The position numbers and the translations under genes are program-made. The notes below the pieces were generated by a model. The model ran no database searches. It was not told the origin of the DNA and worked only from the letters and a program-made list of their open reading frames with translations. DNA of 64,000 nt from Youxingia wuxianensis (GTDB lineage Bacteria > Bacillota > Clostridia > Oscillospirales > Ruminococcaceae). Positions 52,079-60,861 of the stretch are shown here, one piece after another. Within the stretch, counting starts at the first letter, position 1; the number at the start of each line of letters is the position of its first letter. The stretch covers positions 62,001 through 126,000 of the forward strand of contig NZ_JACRTD010000004.1 of assembly GCF_014385085.1 (NCBI RefSeq), given 5' to 3'.

Positions 52079-52732
52079 TTATAAAGAAGCCGCTGCGTTT
52101 CCCATCCCCATCAGGCGAGTATACTCTGCCTGTGGGTCCTTCGCGCCAAAAATCGCTCTTCCCATCACTGCGTGATCTAAGCCGCATTGGGCAAGCCTTG
52201 GCAGAATATCCCCAGTGATCCCGCCGTCCGCCCACAGGGAAATATGTTTGGGCAACAACTTTCTTGCTCTTGCAATCTTCTCAAAACAAAACTCCCGGAA
52301 AGAAAGTCCCGTATCCCCCGCTTCGCTGGTTTGCAGCAGCACATAATCCAGCTGGTCAAAATACGGTTCTAACTCCCTCACATCCGTTTTGTAATTTAAA
52401 GCCAGTCCCGCTTTCTTCCCACGGGCATGAATTTTCCCCAAAGGCTCCGAAGGATAAAGAGTGCTTTCAATATGCGGCGCGATCCATTCCACCCCGCAGT
52501 CGCACAGGGGATCGATATATTTCAGCGGGTCGCTCACCATCAGATGGGCGTCCAATACGGCATTGGTGTGTTCGGCTACCGCTTGGATCATGTCCATGCC
52601 AAAGGTAATATCCGGGCTGAAGTTTCCATCTTCCACATCCAGGTGCAAGTACCCCACCTTGGTTACCCGGCGCACTTCTTCCCCAATCTCCAGCAGGTTG
52701 GAAGAAGCGATGGACGGTACAATCTGTATCAT
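52079..52732 (-). CDS. Ribulose-phosphate 3-epimerase-family protein
   Basis: A 217-residue TIM-barrel protein of the Rpe family: IVPSIASSNLLEIGEEV, LHLDVEDGNFSPDITFG, LDAHLMVSDP and WADGGITGD. The start at 52732 follows AGGGGGG. A dedicated copy in this operon rather than the housekeeping one suggests it works on an operon intermediate, for example D-ribulose 5-phosphate/D-xylulose 5-phosphate or allulose 6-phosphate. Confidence 0.87.
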   Translation of the reverse strand: MIQIVPSIASSNLLEIGEEVRRVTKVGYLHLDVEDGNFSPDITFGMDMIQAVAEHTNAVLDAHLMVSDPLKYIDPLCDCGVEWIAPHIESTLYPSEPLGKIHARGKKAGLALNYKTDVRELEPYFDQLDYVLLQTSEAGDTGLSFREFCFEKIARARKLLPKHISLWADGGITGDILPRLAQCGLDHAVMGRAIFGAKDPQAEYTRLMGMGNAAASL

Positions 52733-52758
52733 AAAATCCCCCCTCAAAAAATAAATCT

Positions 52759-52794
52759 TTTCTCCTGCCGGCGCTTATTTGCCGGCAGGAGAAA
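52759..52794. repeat. Intra-operon hairpin
   Basis: A perfect 14-bp stem (52759-52772 with 52781-52794) in the gap between the kinase and the Rpe-like gene. It has no proper T-run on the minus strand and probably shapes relative expression. Confidence 0.55.
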
Positions 52795-52820
52795 CCGCAA
52801 TTAGCCGCAGATGAAGGAAA

Positions 52821-54320
52821 TCACTCCTCCGTATAGAAGAAATCCAAAGCCGCCAGAGCCTTTTCATAGGCGGCAAATTTCTTGTTGTAAATTTCCGCTT
52901 TTTCCTTATTTGGATAATAAGTCTTTTTCATATGTACCATCTCTTTGACGGCCTCGTCATAGTTTTTATAAGCGCCGCCGGCAATAGCCGCGCACATTGC
53001 CGCTCCCAAAGCGCCCGGCTCAGAAGCCGCGGAAACTTCCAGCGGCATCTGGAAGATGTCGCACACCATCTGGGACCAGACTTCCGACTTGGTAATACCG
53101 CCGGAAAGTTTTGCAGATTTAAAGGTTTTTCCGCCCTCCATCAGACGTTTTACGTGGACCTTCGAGGAAAATACGATTCCTTCATAGATGGAACGGATCA
53201 CATGGCCTCGGTTGTTATAACTAGTCAGGTTAAAAAACGCTCCCTTCGCGTCCGGATGGGTAGCGGAGGCAAACAGATATGGAATGAAGATAACATCGCT
53301 GTCCTCAGGGGGGATGCTGTCCACCAGTCTGTTGCACTCATCATACAAAGTTCCTTTAGAAACCCCCGGCCGGTCCGGCTCCAAAAAGCTTTCAACAAAC
53401 CATTCAAAGTTGCTGGCAGAGGTCGGACTGCTTTCTTCTAAAATATAGTAGTCCGGATGATAGGACCGGGCAATGGAGTTGGCTCCATCGATTAACTCCT
53501 TGGTTAAATGCTCGTTAATCGACCAGGTACCCGCGATCATACACAGGGTATCGTCGTCCAAAATTCCGCTGGCCAAGGCGCCGGTATTTACATCGTAACA
53601 GGACCCCGCCACTGGGATTCCCGCTGTCAGGCCGGTCTTTTTGGCCGCTTCTTCAGTCACCCGTCCGGAAACCTCCGTAACTCCCGCATATTTAGGCATT
53701 CTGTCCATATATTCACTCAGGCCCAAAGCCTTGAAAATATCAGGATCATATTCCTGCGTATGAATGTTCATTAACCCATTACAGGTAGTTTCCGTCACCT
53801 CATAACAAGGATTTCCAGTAAGTTTCATACGGATAAAGTCTTTGATAGAAAGGACATACGTGGTTTTTTCCAACACTTCCGGCATATTCTCTTTAAACCA
53901 TACCATCATAATGGCAGTCTGGGCCGGCCAAAATTCCTGGTAGGTCAAATGATAGATCGCATCCTGCACGCCTTCGTCCGCCAGACGGGTGCACAAATCC
54001 GCACCGCGGTTATCACTGGATACCACGCCGTTATAAACGGGATTTCCCTCCTTATCTACAAAGCAGATTCCGTTGCCGTAGCCGGTAAGTCCGATCCCTA
54101 TGATTTCATCCGGGGAGACGCCCGCCTTTTTCACCGCTTCGGAAATCACTTTGGCGTTGCCTTCCCAAACCTCGTTTAAATCTCGTTCCGTCCAGCCCGC
54201 CTGGGGCTCGATCAACGGTATGCGCACGCTTGCCACGGCGATCTCATTGCCTTTCAGGTCAAACACCGCGCATTTTGTCATGGAACCGCCGTTATCGATC
54301 CCCAACAGATATTTTTTCAT
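52821..54320 (-). CDS. FGGY-family pentulose kinase (L-xylulokinase-like)
   Basis: A 499-residue FGGY carbohydrate kinase with LLGIDNGGSMTKCAVFD, GWTERDLNEVW, the GITKSEVWSQMVCDI signature and EPGALGAAMCAA. The pattern is nearest L-xylulokinase LyxK, and the two epimerases downstream form the matching L-xylulose 5-phosphate to D-xylulose 5-phosphate route. It is the first gene of the operon; GAAAGGAAGG precedes the ATG. Confidence 0.85.
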   Translation of the reverse strand: MKKYLLGIDNGGSMTKCAVFDLKGNEIAVASVRIPLIEPQAGWTERDLNEVWEGNAKVISEAVKKAGVSPDEIIGIGLTGYGNGICFVDKEGNPVYNGVVSSDNRGADLCTRLADEGVQDAIYHLTYQEFWPAQTAIMMVWFKENMPEVLEKTTYVLSIKDFIRMKLTGNPCYEVTETTCNGLMNIHTQEYDPDIFKALGLSEYMDRMPKYAGVTEVSGRVTEEAAKKTGLTAGIPVAGSCYDVNTGALASGILDDDTLCMIAGTWSINEHLTKELIDGANSIARSYHPDYYILEESSPTSASNFEWFVESFLEPDRPGVSKGTLYDECNRLVDSIPPEDSDVIFIPYLFASATHPDAKGAFFNLTSYNNRGHVIRSIYEGIVFSSKVHVKRLMEGGKTFKSAKLSGGITKSEVWSQMVCDIFQMPLEVSAASEPGALGAAMCAAIAGGAYKNYDEAVKEMVHMKKTYYPNKEKAEIYNKKFAAYEKALAALDFFYTEE

Positions 54321-54454
54321 GAAAAACCTTCCTTTCTAACAAAAAACTAAAACCCTTTGTGGTTTTGGTCTTATTAAATACATTCCTTGCCGCCTATATT
54401 ATTTGGATCGTAATTATCCTTTACCTATCTATTTTTCCACCAGTTAATATTGCA

Positions 54455-54483
54455 AGTATACCATATGGTCTAATTTGAGTCAA
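54455..54483 (-). promoter_or_regulatory. Promoter/operator of the pentulose operon
   Basis: On the minus strand TTGACT (54483-54478), a 17-base spacer and TATACT (54460-54455). The spacer contains the palindrome ACCATATGGT and a TGGTATA element overlaps the -10; another TGGTATA is at 54601-54607. These match the half-sites at the fructosamine-type operon. The rest of 54321-54640 is AT-rich and empty. Confidence 0.65.
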
Positions 54484-54644
54484 TGATGGGTGATTTCTTT
54501 CAGGGTTTACTACAATATTTTTACCTGTTTGTTAGTAATAACTTGGATTTTTTCGGTATTTTCCTTAAATTTTCAACCATTTTTTAGTCGTTTTGTAAAA
54601 TGGTATATTTCCGATTAATACTTGTCTAAGTTTTTTCTCACAAA

Positions 54645-54683
54645 AAAATCGGGATACCCGCCGACAGCGGGTATCCCGATTTT
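54645..54683. terminator. Terminator of the second GntR pair
   Basis: A 17-bp stem (54645-54661 with 54667-54683) with seven T on the minus strand, just past the regulator gene. Confidence 0.9.
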
Positions 54684-54693
54684 CATTTTCTCT

Positions 54694-55425
54694 CTATTCG
54701 TGGTAATGAACGACAAACGAACACCTGTCTCCACGGACATACGTCCTGGTAAACTCAATCGCGCGATCATCCTGGTCATAGCTAGTACACTCAAACAGCA
54801 TCACCGATTGCTGCGGGGCGACCCCCAGCATTTTTCCCTCCCGCGGGTCCAGCGTGGTGATATCCAGCGTCTGGTAGGTGCGCATCAGGCGTACGCCATA
54901 ATACTCAAACGCCTCGTAAGGGGAAAATACTTTTAAATCGATATCCTCCAAATTAGGCAATACCTTTTTCGGTATATACGCGTCCTCCAGGAAAACCGGC
55001 TCTCCATCCAGCTTAGTTAACCTGCGGATATAATAGATCTCCTCTTCCGGAAAAAGCCCAAAGATGCTTGCGTATTTCTCCCGGGCCGGACGGACCGTTT
55101 TTATCAAAATTCTTGTCTCGTAGGCGTTTCCTCCCTGAGTCACCGGAGTGAAACCGCCCACCGCCTCCAGCTCCCGCGGATTTTTCGGCCCGATAACATA
55201 AACGCCTTTTCCCTGGACCCGTTTTAACAGTCCCTCGCTTACCAGAGTGGAAATGGCATTGCGCACAGTCAGCCGGTTGATTCCATAAGTGGCGGCCAGC
55301 TCATTTTCTGAAGGAATACTGGTCCCTGGAGGATATTCCCCCTCCTCAATCTGCGCACGGATCACTTCCCGCAACTGCAAATAGATAGGAGATCGGTAAC
55401 TGATCTGCTCGGTGTGGTCGTTCAA
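54694..55425 (-). CDS. GntR-family regulator with UTRA domain (pentulose locus)
   Basis: A 243-residue regulator. A TTG at 55425, seven bases after GGAGG, is chosen over a GTG at 55470 that has no site. Winged helix (about 12-80; YPPGTSIPSENELAATYG, NRLTVRNAIS), then UTRA (about 100-240; DGEPVFLEDAYIP). It is the likely repressor of the divergent-looking but same-strand pentulose operon downstream, and is the second gene of a two-regulator unit. Confidence 0.9.
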   Translation of the reverse strand: MNDHTEQISYRSPIYLQLREVIRAQIEEGEYPPGTSIPSENELAATYGINRLTVRNAISTLVSEGLLKRVQGKGVYVIGPKNPRELEAVGGFTPVTQGGNAYETRILIKTVRPAREKYASIFGLFPEEEIYYIRRLTKLDGEPVFLEDAYIPKKVLPNLEDIDLKVFSPYEAFEYYGVRLMRTYQTLDITTLDPREGKMLGVAPQQSVMLFECTSYDQDDRAIEFTRTYVRGDRCSFVVHYHE

Positions 55426-55466
55426 TCTAAAGCCTCCTCCGGCAAAATGTTTTTCGCAGGACTCTA

Positions 55467-56186
55467 TCACCGGCGCAGAGTACTGGAGTATTTCAAAAGT
55501 TCCGAGCGTACCAGTGATTTATAATATTCCAAAGGGGTCTTTTGTTCATCCCACACCGTACCGCTGAGATAAAACACCCCTGTATTTTCCGGAATTTCTA
55601 AAAATTTCGCTTCCATAGGATCCGCATAAGTAATGGATATATTCTCTTCCCCGCCGGTCAGTTGAAAACGATACTGTGTGCGCAAAATTTCATACAACGA
55701 CCGGGTTTCCAAATTGTAATTTTCCAAGTCGGGAACCTTCTGCGCATCCAAATAAGAAGTATCGATCTCCGAAGGCACTTGGTTGATCATTCGCAGGCGT
55801 ACCAGCTTATATACCGGGCGCCCCAAGGGAATGTGAAGCTTTTGGGAAAGCTGGCGGGTGCAGGGCATCACTGTAAAAGAAAGGTTCTTGGTTTGCAGCT
55901 GAGTTCCTTCTTCCCGGGCATAATCAGTCGGAGACTGAAGCCGCAGCAGATTACGCTGTATCTTTGGCGGGGCCACATAAACGCCGGAACCCGGTCGGCT
56001 GTACAACTTTCCTTCCTGAGTAAGGCGCTCAATGGCAGAACAAAGGGTTACCCGGTTAAACGACCACATAGCGCACATCTCCCGTTGGGAAGGGAGTTTA
56101 TCATGGGGACACAGATTATTTCTTATAATGAAACACTCAATCGTTTCCGCCGCTTCGTCCCGTGGTTTTGGTTTGTAACTATCCAA
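55467..56186 (-). CDS. Divergent GntR/UTRA regulator, partner of the preceding one
   Basis: A 239-residue regulator. A TTG at 56186 nine bases after AAAGGAG gives an N-terminus (DSYKPKPRDEAAETIECFI) that aligns with the 240-residue regulator at 9480; the longer frames are rejected. The winged helix reads LPSQREMCAMWSFNRVTLCSAI and the UTRA part follows. It lies 41 bases upstream of the second regulator. It and the 9480 protein form a distinct subgroup. Confidence 0.85.
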   Translation of the reverse strand: MDSYKPKPRDEAAETIECFIIRNNLCPHDKLPSQREMCAMWSFNRVTLCSAIERLTQEGKLYSRPGSGVYVAPPKIQRNLLRLQSPTDYAREEGTQLQTKNLSFTVMPCTRQLSQKLHIPLGRPVYKLVRLRMINQVPSEIDTSYLDAQKVPDLENYNLETRSLYEILRTQYRFQLTGGEENISITYADPMEAKFLEIPENTGVFYLSGTVWDEQKTPLEYYKSLVRSELLKYSSTLRR

Positions 56187-56728
56187 CCCATCCTGCTCCT
56201 TTCCCAACATCCCTCTTTTTGCAAAATAATTATTTCTCATTATAACATGGCTTTTAGTTTTGGTCAATTTGCCTTTTGGTATAATTTAATGCAAAGACTT
56301 TTCAATTGCTATTGCAAGAGCTTACCCGCACGAGTATAATTTTTTCATAGAATAACATGACTCTGGAAATAAAATAGGAACGATAAAATACGCAATGGGT
56401 GTAAGCGTCCCATTGCATTTTTATTTTCAGGCAATGTAAGGCAGGGGAAAATAGTTGTAGGATGAATTTGTCCAAGGGGTTTTCCGGGGAAAAACTCCCG
56501 AAGCTATGGGGAATTTCAACAAATCGGCAAATTTTTGAAAGGAGGATAGATCTATGGTTTTTTACGTTTTATTCACAATTTATTCATAAAGTTGTACCAT
56601 TGCCATGTTCCCGAAAAATGGTTTTTTTTGAAAAGTTGTTCCATCCAAAAAAACCAATTTTTTGTATAATTTGGTTATTAAATTTGGAAAATATTAGTTT
56701 TTTATGTGTAAAATATACTAAAATTTTG

Positions 56729-56758
56729 TTGACAATGGAAACGCAGGTGTGCTATAAA
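56729..56758 (+). promoter_or_regulatory. Promoter of the galactonate-type operon
   Basis: TTGACA (56729-56734), an 18-base spacer, then TATAAA (56753-56758). The 56187-56728 region is AT-rich and empty apart from an AACCAA/TTGGTT inverted repeat near 56650-56675 that could bind the FCD regulator. Confidence 0.65.
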
Positions 56759-56800
56759 ATAAATGAAATCATTGCTTAGCAGTTGAATAAGAGGTAGGAC

Positions 56801-57475
56801 ATGATACAAGTTGCAAAGAAAAATCTTGTGACTGAGGTTTACTCCCAAATGAAAAATCAGATCGTTTCGGGAGTTTGGCCCCTTGGAAGCAAGCTCCCCA
56901 GTGAAAGCGAGCTGGTGAACACTTTTAATGTAAGCCGGAATACCATCCGGGGCGCGTTACATAAATTAGGAGCTATTGGCATGATTGAAACACGGCATGG
57001 AAGCGGAAGCTATGTTTCCCGTACCATGGCCAACAACGATACCTCGGCAATGCAGTTCGAGTTTCTTTCCAAAAGCCGGATTGTGGATATTTTGGAATAC
57101 CGCCGGATTGTGGACGCGGAGTGTGCCTATTATGCCGCCCTGCGTCGGGACCAGGACGACTTAAATCAAATTCGCGCTGCCGCGCAGCGGATGATGGATA
57201 ATGTGGAGGATTTCCAGAAATACTCCGAAGCGGATCTGGACTTTCATATGTGTATCGCCAAAGCGTCCAAAAACGAAGTGTTTTATTCTGCGATTATTAC
57301 CATAAAGCAGACCCTGGAAACCCATTTTGTGGAGATGAACTACAACATCGGCACTCACTTTTCCGCGAAAGACCACTGGAACATCTATCAGGCCATCGAG
57401 CAGAAGGATCCCGATCTGGCGAAGCTGCTTATGTCCCGGAATATTGAGCGAAGTATGCAAGTTCTCTCCGAATAA
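56801..57475 (+). CDS. GntR-family regulator with FCD domain (DgoR-like)
   Basis: A 224-residue FadR-type regulator: winged helix (about 5-75; WPLGSKLPSESELVNTF, SRNTIRGALHKL) and an all-helical FCD domain (about 95-220) with the metal-binding DLDFHMCIAKAS segment. FCD regulators usually respond to acidic sugars or organic acids, and DgoR controls D-galactonate genes in E. coli. As first gene of the dgoD operon it is the likely local repressor. Confidence 0.92.
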   Translation: MIQVAKKNLVTEVYSQMKNQIVSGVWPLGSKLPSESELVNTFNVSRNTIRGALHKLGAIGMIETRHGSGSYVSRTMANNDTSAMQFEFLSKSRIVDILEYRRIVDAECAYYAALRRDQDDLNQIRAAAQRMMDNVEDFQKYSEADLDFHMCIAKASKNEVFYSAIITIKQTLETHFVEMNYNIGTHFSAKDHWNIYQAIEQKDPDLAKLLMSRNIERSMQVLSE

Positions 57476-57571
57476 TTCGTCGTATAAATAGCTTTGCTCC
57501 ACGAAAGCAAGGGCCCTGCCTTCAGAGGACAATAAGCTGTTTTTTTGAAAAACAATTTAAGGAGGAAAAAA

Positions 57572-58987
57572 ATGAAAAAGAGGTTAGTAGCATTATTTCT
57601 CGCGGTAATCTTCTGTCTGTCCCTGATCACTGGCTGCGGCGGCGGGGACACCCCAGGAGCCGATGCGCCTGCAAGCGATGCTCCGACTGCTCCGGAAGCT
57701 AGTTCTGAACAGGATCCTGCTACCCTGACAGAAAAAGACTATTGGAGACAGTGTGAAGGTGAAGAAATTATTTTTGCTACCTATGTAGGCGGCGAGGCGG
57801 ACTATGTAGACTCCCTGCTTTCTGAATTTTACGATCTAACGGGTATTAATGTCACCATCGAACAATATCCGGAAGATCAGCTGTATCAGAAAGTTCAGAT
57901 CGATACTGTTTCCGGCACTGGAAGCATCGACTGCTTCACCATGGATATGATGCGGATGCCCGAGTTTGCCAGTTCCGGTTATCTGACGAAGGTACAGGGG
58001 TATATTGACAATCCTCAATTTACCGATAAAGAATGGTATCAGCCAGACGATATCTTAGCAGGACCTTTAAGCACTGCTAAGTATAACGGAGAGCTTTACG
58101 GTATCCCTTACACCGGCGAAACCAATATCCTCATGTACCGTAAGGACTTGTTGGAAGCTGCCGGCTGCCAAGTTCCCACCAATTTTGATGAGCTGTGGGA
58201 CGTAGCGTCTAAAATCCACAGCAAGGAAACCGCCGGTATCGCCCTGAGGGGTCAGCGCGGCTCTGGTATGAATATCTATACTTGGACCCAGTTCTTCCGC
58301 GGTTTCGGCGGGGAATTCTTTGTGGATTTTCCCAACGACATGACCCCCACTGTCAATACTCCGGAAGCCATCGAAGCCACCAAATACTATGCGGAAATCC
58401 TGCAGAACTATGGCCCTCAGGGCGTTGCAAACTGGACCAACATGGAAGTTTATACCGGGCAGGCCAGCGGCAAAGTAGCGATGACTATGGACGCCAACGC
58501 CTTCGCGGCAATCATCGAAGATGAAAACACCTCCAAAACTCGTGGCCTGTGGGGCTGCGCTATGGTTCCCGGAGGAAAAGGCGGCTCCTGGCCAGCTATT
58601 TACTCCCATACCATGTGCATCAATGAGTTCAGCCAATCCAAAGACGCCGCGTGGCTGTTTGTACAGTGGGTAACCAGCCCGGAAATGACCTTAAAGAGAG
58701 GGCTTAAAACTGGCGTACCCGCCCGTGCGTCCTCTTGGGAAGCCCCCGAAATGAAAGAGCAGCTTAGCTATATCTGTGACGGTACATATACCGATGTCTG
58801 CTTGGAATCCTTGCAGAAAGCAGATGCCAGCTACCGTCCTATTTTCCCCAACTGGAATGAAATGGGCGATATTTTAGGTATTGCTGTACAGGACGTAATC
58901 GCTGGTGGGTCCACCGCGGAAGAGGCTCTGAACAAAGCCCAGGCGGACATTGAAACAATGCTTAAGCAAAAAGGTTATTTAAGCTGA
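57572..58987 (+). CDS. Sugar ABC transporter substrate-binding lipoprotein
   Basis: A 471-residue family 1 extracellular binding protein. The ATG at 57572 follows AAGGAGG and starts a lipoprotein signal (lipobox LITGC, Cys22) followed by an acidic Ala/Pro/Ser linker. The mature part has the MalE/UgpB pattern (YGIPYTGETNILMYRKDLLEAAG is represented by GIPYTGETNILMYRKD; FDELWDVASKI; GKVAMTMDANAF). It is expected to capture D-galactonate or a related sugar acid, from its operon. Confidence 0.92.
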   Translation: MKKRLVALFLAVIFCLSLITGCGGGDTPGADAPASDAPTAPEASSEQDPATLTEKDYWRQCEGEEIIFATYVGGEADYVDSLLSEFYDLTGINVTIEQYPEDQLYQKVQIDTVSGTGSIDCFTMDMMRMPEFASSGYLTKVQGYIDNPQFTDKEWYQPDDILAGPLSTAKYNGELYGIPYTGETNILMYRKDLLEAAGCQVPTNFDELWDVASKIHSKETAGIALRGQRGSGMNIYTWTQFFRGFGGEFFVDFPNDMTPTVNTPEAIEATKYYAEILQNYGPQGVANWTNMEVYTGQASGKVAMTMDANAFAAIIEDENTSKTRGLWGCAMVPGGKGGSWPAIYSHTMCINEFSQSKDAAWLFVQWVTSPEMTLKRGLKTGVPARASSWEAPEMKEQLSYICDGTYTDVCLESLQKADASYRPIFPNWNEMGDILGIAVQDVIAGGSTAEEALNKAQADIETMLKQKGYLS

Positions 58988-59007
58988 TTTGGTTTTTACC
59001 AGCAAAC

Positions 59008-59047
59008 AAAGGGGCATGGGCGTTTGACTTTGCCCATGCCCCTTTCA
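59008..59047 (+). repeat. Attenuator-like hairpin after the binding-protein gene
   Basis: A perfect 14-bp stem (59008-59021 with 59032-59045) ending in TTT, between the binding protein and the first permease. Such hairpins usually let the binding protein be made in excess over the permeases. Confidence 0.65.
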
Positions 59048-59073
59048 CCCGTTTTGTAATGGAGGATAAGGTA

Positions 59074-59967
59074 ATGAGTTTATCTAAAAGAGTTGGCGCC
59101 TGGCTTGAAAAGCGCTATATCGGCTGCTTTCTCGCCCCTGCACTATGTATCATGGGGGCGTTCGCCCTTTATATTACCGTGGCGCTGATCTATCTTTCCC
59201 TGTGCAGTTGGAATACCACCAGTCCGGCCCCCTCTTTTATAGGTATTTCCAACTACCTGAATATTCTCAAGGACACGGTTTTTTGGAAAAGTTTAGGCCG
59301 CACAATGATCTTTGTTGTATGCACGGTGACGGGGGAAATTGTATTAGGGTTTATTGTTGCTTACGCACTTAACCGTAAGATTCGGGGACTCGGAGTTATC
59401 CGCACCCTGGTAATTGTTCCCATGGCGGTAACACCGGTTGTGGCCGCTATGTTCTGGAAAATTATGTACGATCCCAGTTTAGGCCCCATCAATTATTTTT
59501 TATCCCTTTTGGGAATACGGGGCCCGGAGTGGCTGGGTTCCACTTCTACCGCTCTCATCTCCGTACTTATTGTAAATATTTGGGAATGGATGCCCTTTAG
59601 CTTTTTGACTATTACAGCCGGTCTTAACGCCCTGCCCAAGGACGCGTACGAGGCCGCAATGATCGACGGCGCCACCAAGTTCCAGACGCTGTTTAAATTG
59701 ACGATTCCCATGCTCAAGCAGGTGCTGTTGACACTGATTTTGCTGCGCACCATCGACGCTATGAAAGCCTTCGACCTGGTGTTTACCATGACCCGCGGCG
59801 GCCCTGGCGAAAGCACTCAGCTTCTGCCGTACTATATCTATCTGAAGGGATTCCAGTGGTTCGATCTGGGGTACGCGGCCGCCTTGTCGCTGGTACTTTT
59901 GCTGATCTGTAACTATGGATTTAAATTCTTTATTAATAAGACAGGGGTGAAAGTATTCTATGACTAA
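59074..59967 (+). CDS. Sugar ABC transporter permease, MalF-type
   Basis: A 297-residue permease with six membrane segments and the EAA loop DAYEAAMIDGATKFQTLFKLTIP that faces the ATPase (seen as EAAMIDGATKFQ). The ATG at 59074, eight bases after GGAGG, is preferred to one five codons earlier. It overlaps the second permease by eight bases. Confidence 0.93.
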   Translation: MSLSKRVGAWLEKRYIGCFLAPALCIMGAFALYITVALIYLSLCSWNTTSPAPSFIGISNYLNILKDTVFWKSLGRTMIFVVCTVTGEIVLGFIVAYALNRKIRGLGVIRTLVIVPMAVTPVVAAMFWKIMYDPSLGPINYFLSLLGIRGPEWLGSTSTALISVLIVNIWEWMPFSFLTITAGLNALPKDAYEAAMIDGATKFQTLFKLTIPMLKQVLLTLILLRTIDAMKAFDLVFTMTRGGPGESTQLLPYYIYLKGFQWFDLGYAAALSLVLLLICNYGFKFFINKTGVKVFYD

Positions 59968-60832
59968 CATGAAGAAAACTCTAGGCAACATACTTATCTA
60001 TTTCATGGTGGCCATCATTTTAATTTTTGCCCTCTTCCCTTTGTGGTGGATCGCCAATATCTCCTTTAAAACCTCGGAGGAAGCCTTGGTAATCCCGCCT
60101 AAACTGATCTATGAGCCTACCTTAAAAAACTACAAAGAAGTTTTGTTCGGCGTAGAGCGGGAGGACAACGAGGGACGGTGGGTGCCCTCTACCAAAGGGT
60201 TTATGAAACAGGTGGGAAACAGTTTGGTCGTCAGCCTTACGGCTACCTTTGTAGCTATGCTGGCAGGAATCCCGGCGGCATATGCCCTTTCCAAGTTTAA
60301 GTTTAAAAAGAAGCAAAATATCAGCTTTTTCGTTTTATCTACCAGGTTTGTTCCGCCCATTGTAATTGTTATCCCATTGTTTGTCGCCTTTCGAAAGCTG
60401 GGGTTAATGGATACGAAATTGGGGCTTATTATTCTATATGTATTCGCTAACCTGTCGCTGGTTATCTGGATGATGAAAGGCTTCTTTGATGAAATGCCCA
60501 ATGAATTGGCGGAAAGCGCCCGTGTAGACGGCTGCGGTCAATTTGGAGCGTTATTTAAAATCGCCGTGCCGGTTACCCTGCATGGGATTGCGGCGTCTGC
60601 GATTTTGGTTATGATCAACTGCTGGAACGAATTTTTGTTCGCTGTGCTGTTCACAGCCAAAAACGCCAAAACCGTTACCCTGGCGGTTATGGGATATGTT
60701 ACTGTCCGTGAAGTTGCCTGGTCCAATATGGCGGCGGCCGGTATTTTAATTACCATCCCAGTGCTGATCTTTACGATTATTTCTCAAAAACAACTGGTCC
60801 AGGGCCTTACCGCAGGCGCAGTTAAGGGATAA
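59960..60832 (+). CDS. Sugar ABC transporter permease, MalG-type
   Basis: A 290-residue inner-membrane permease with six segments and EAA loop ELAESARVDGCGQFGALFKI. No ATPase gene is linked, so the transporter must borrow a shared MsmK/UgpC-type ATPase encoded elsewhere, as is common for this family in Firmicutes. Confidence 0.93.
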   Translation: MTNMKKTLGNILIYFMVAIILIFALFPLWWIANISFKTSEEALVIPPKLIYEPTLKNYKEVLFGVEREDNEGRWVPSTKGFMKQVGNSLVVSLTATFVAMLAGIPAAYALSKFKFKKKQNISFFVLSTRFVPPIVIVIPLFVAFRKLGLMDTKLGLIILYVFANLSLVIWMMKGFFDEMPNELAESARVDGCGQFGALFKIAVPVTLHGIAASAILVMINCWNEFLFAVLFTAKNAKTVTLAVMGYVTVREVAWSNMAAAGILITIPVLIFTIISQKQLVQGLTAGAVKG

Positions 60833-60861
60833 GTTGTGATGTGTGAAGGAGGTTGCTTTTC

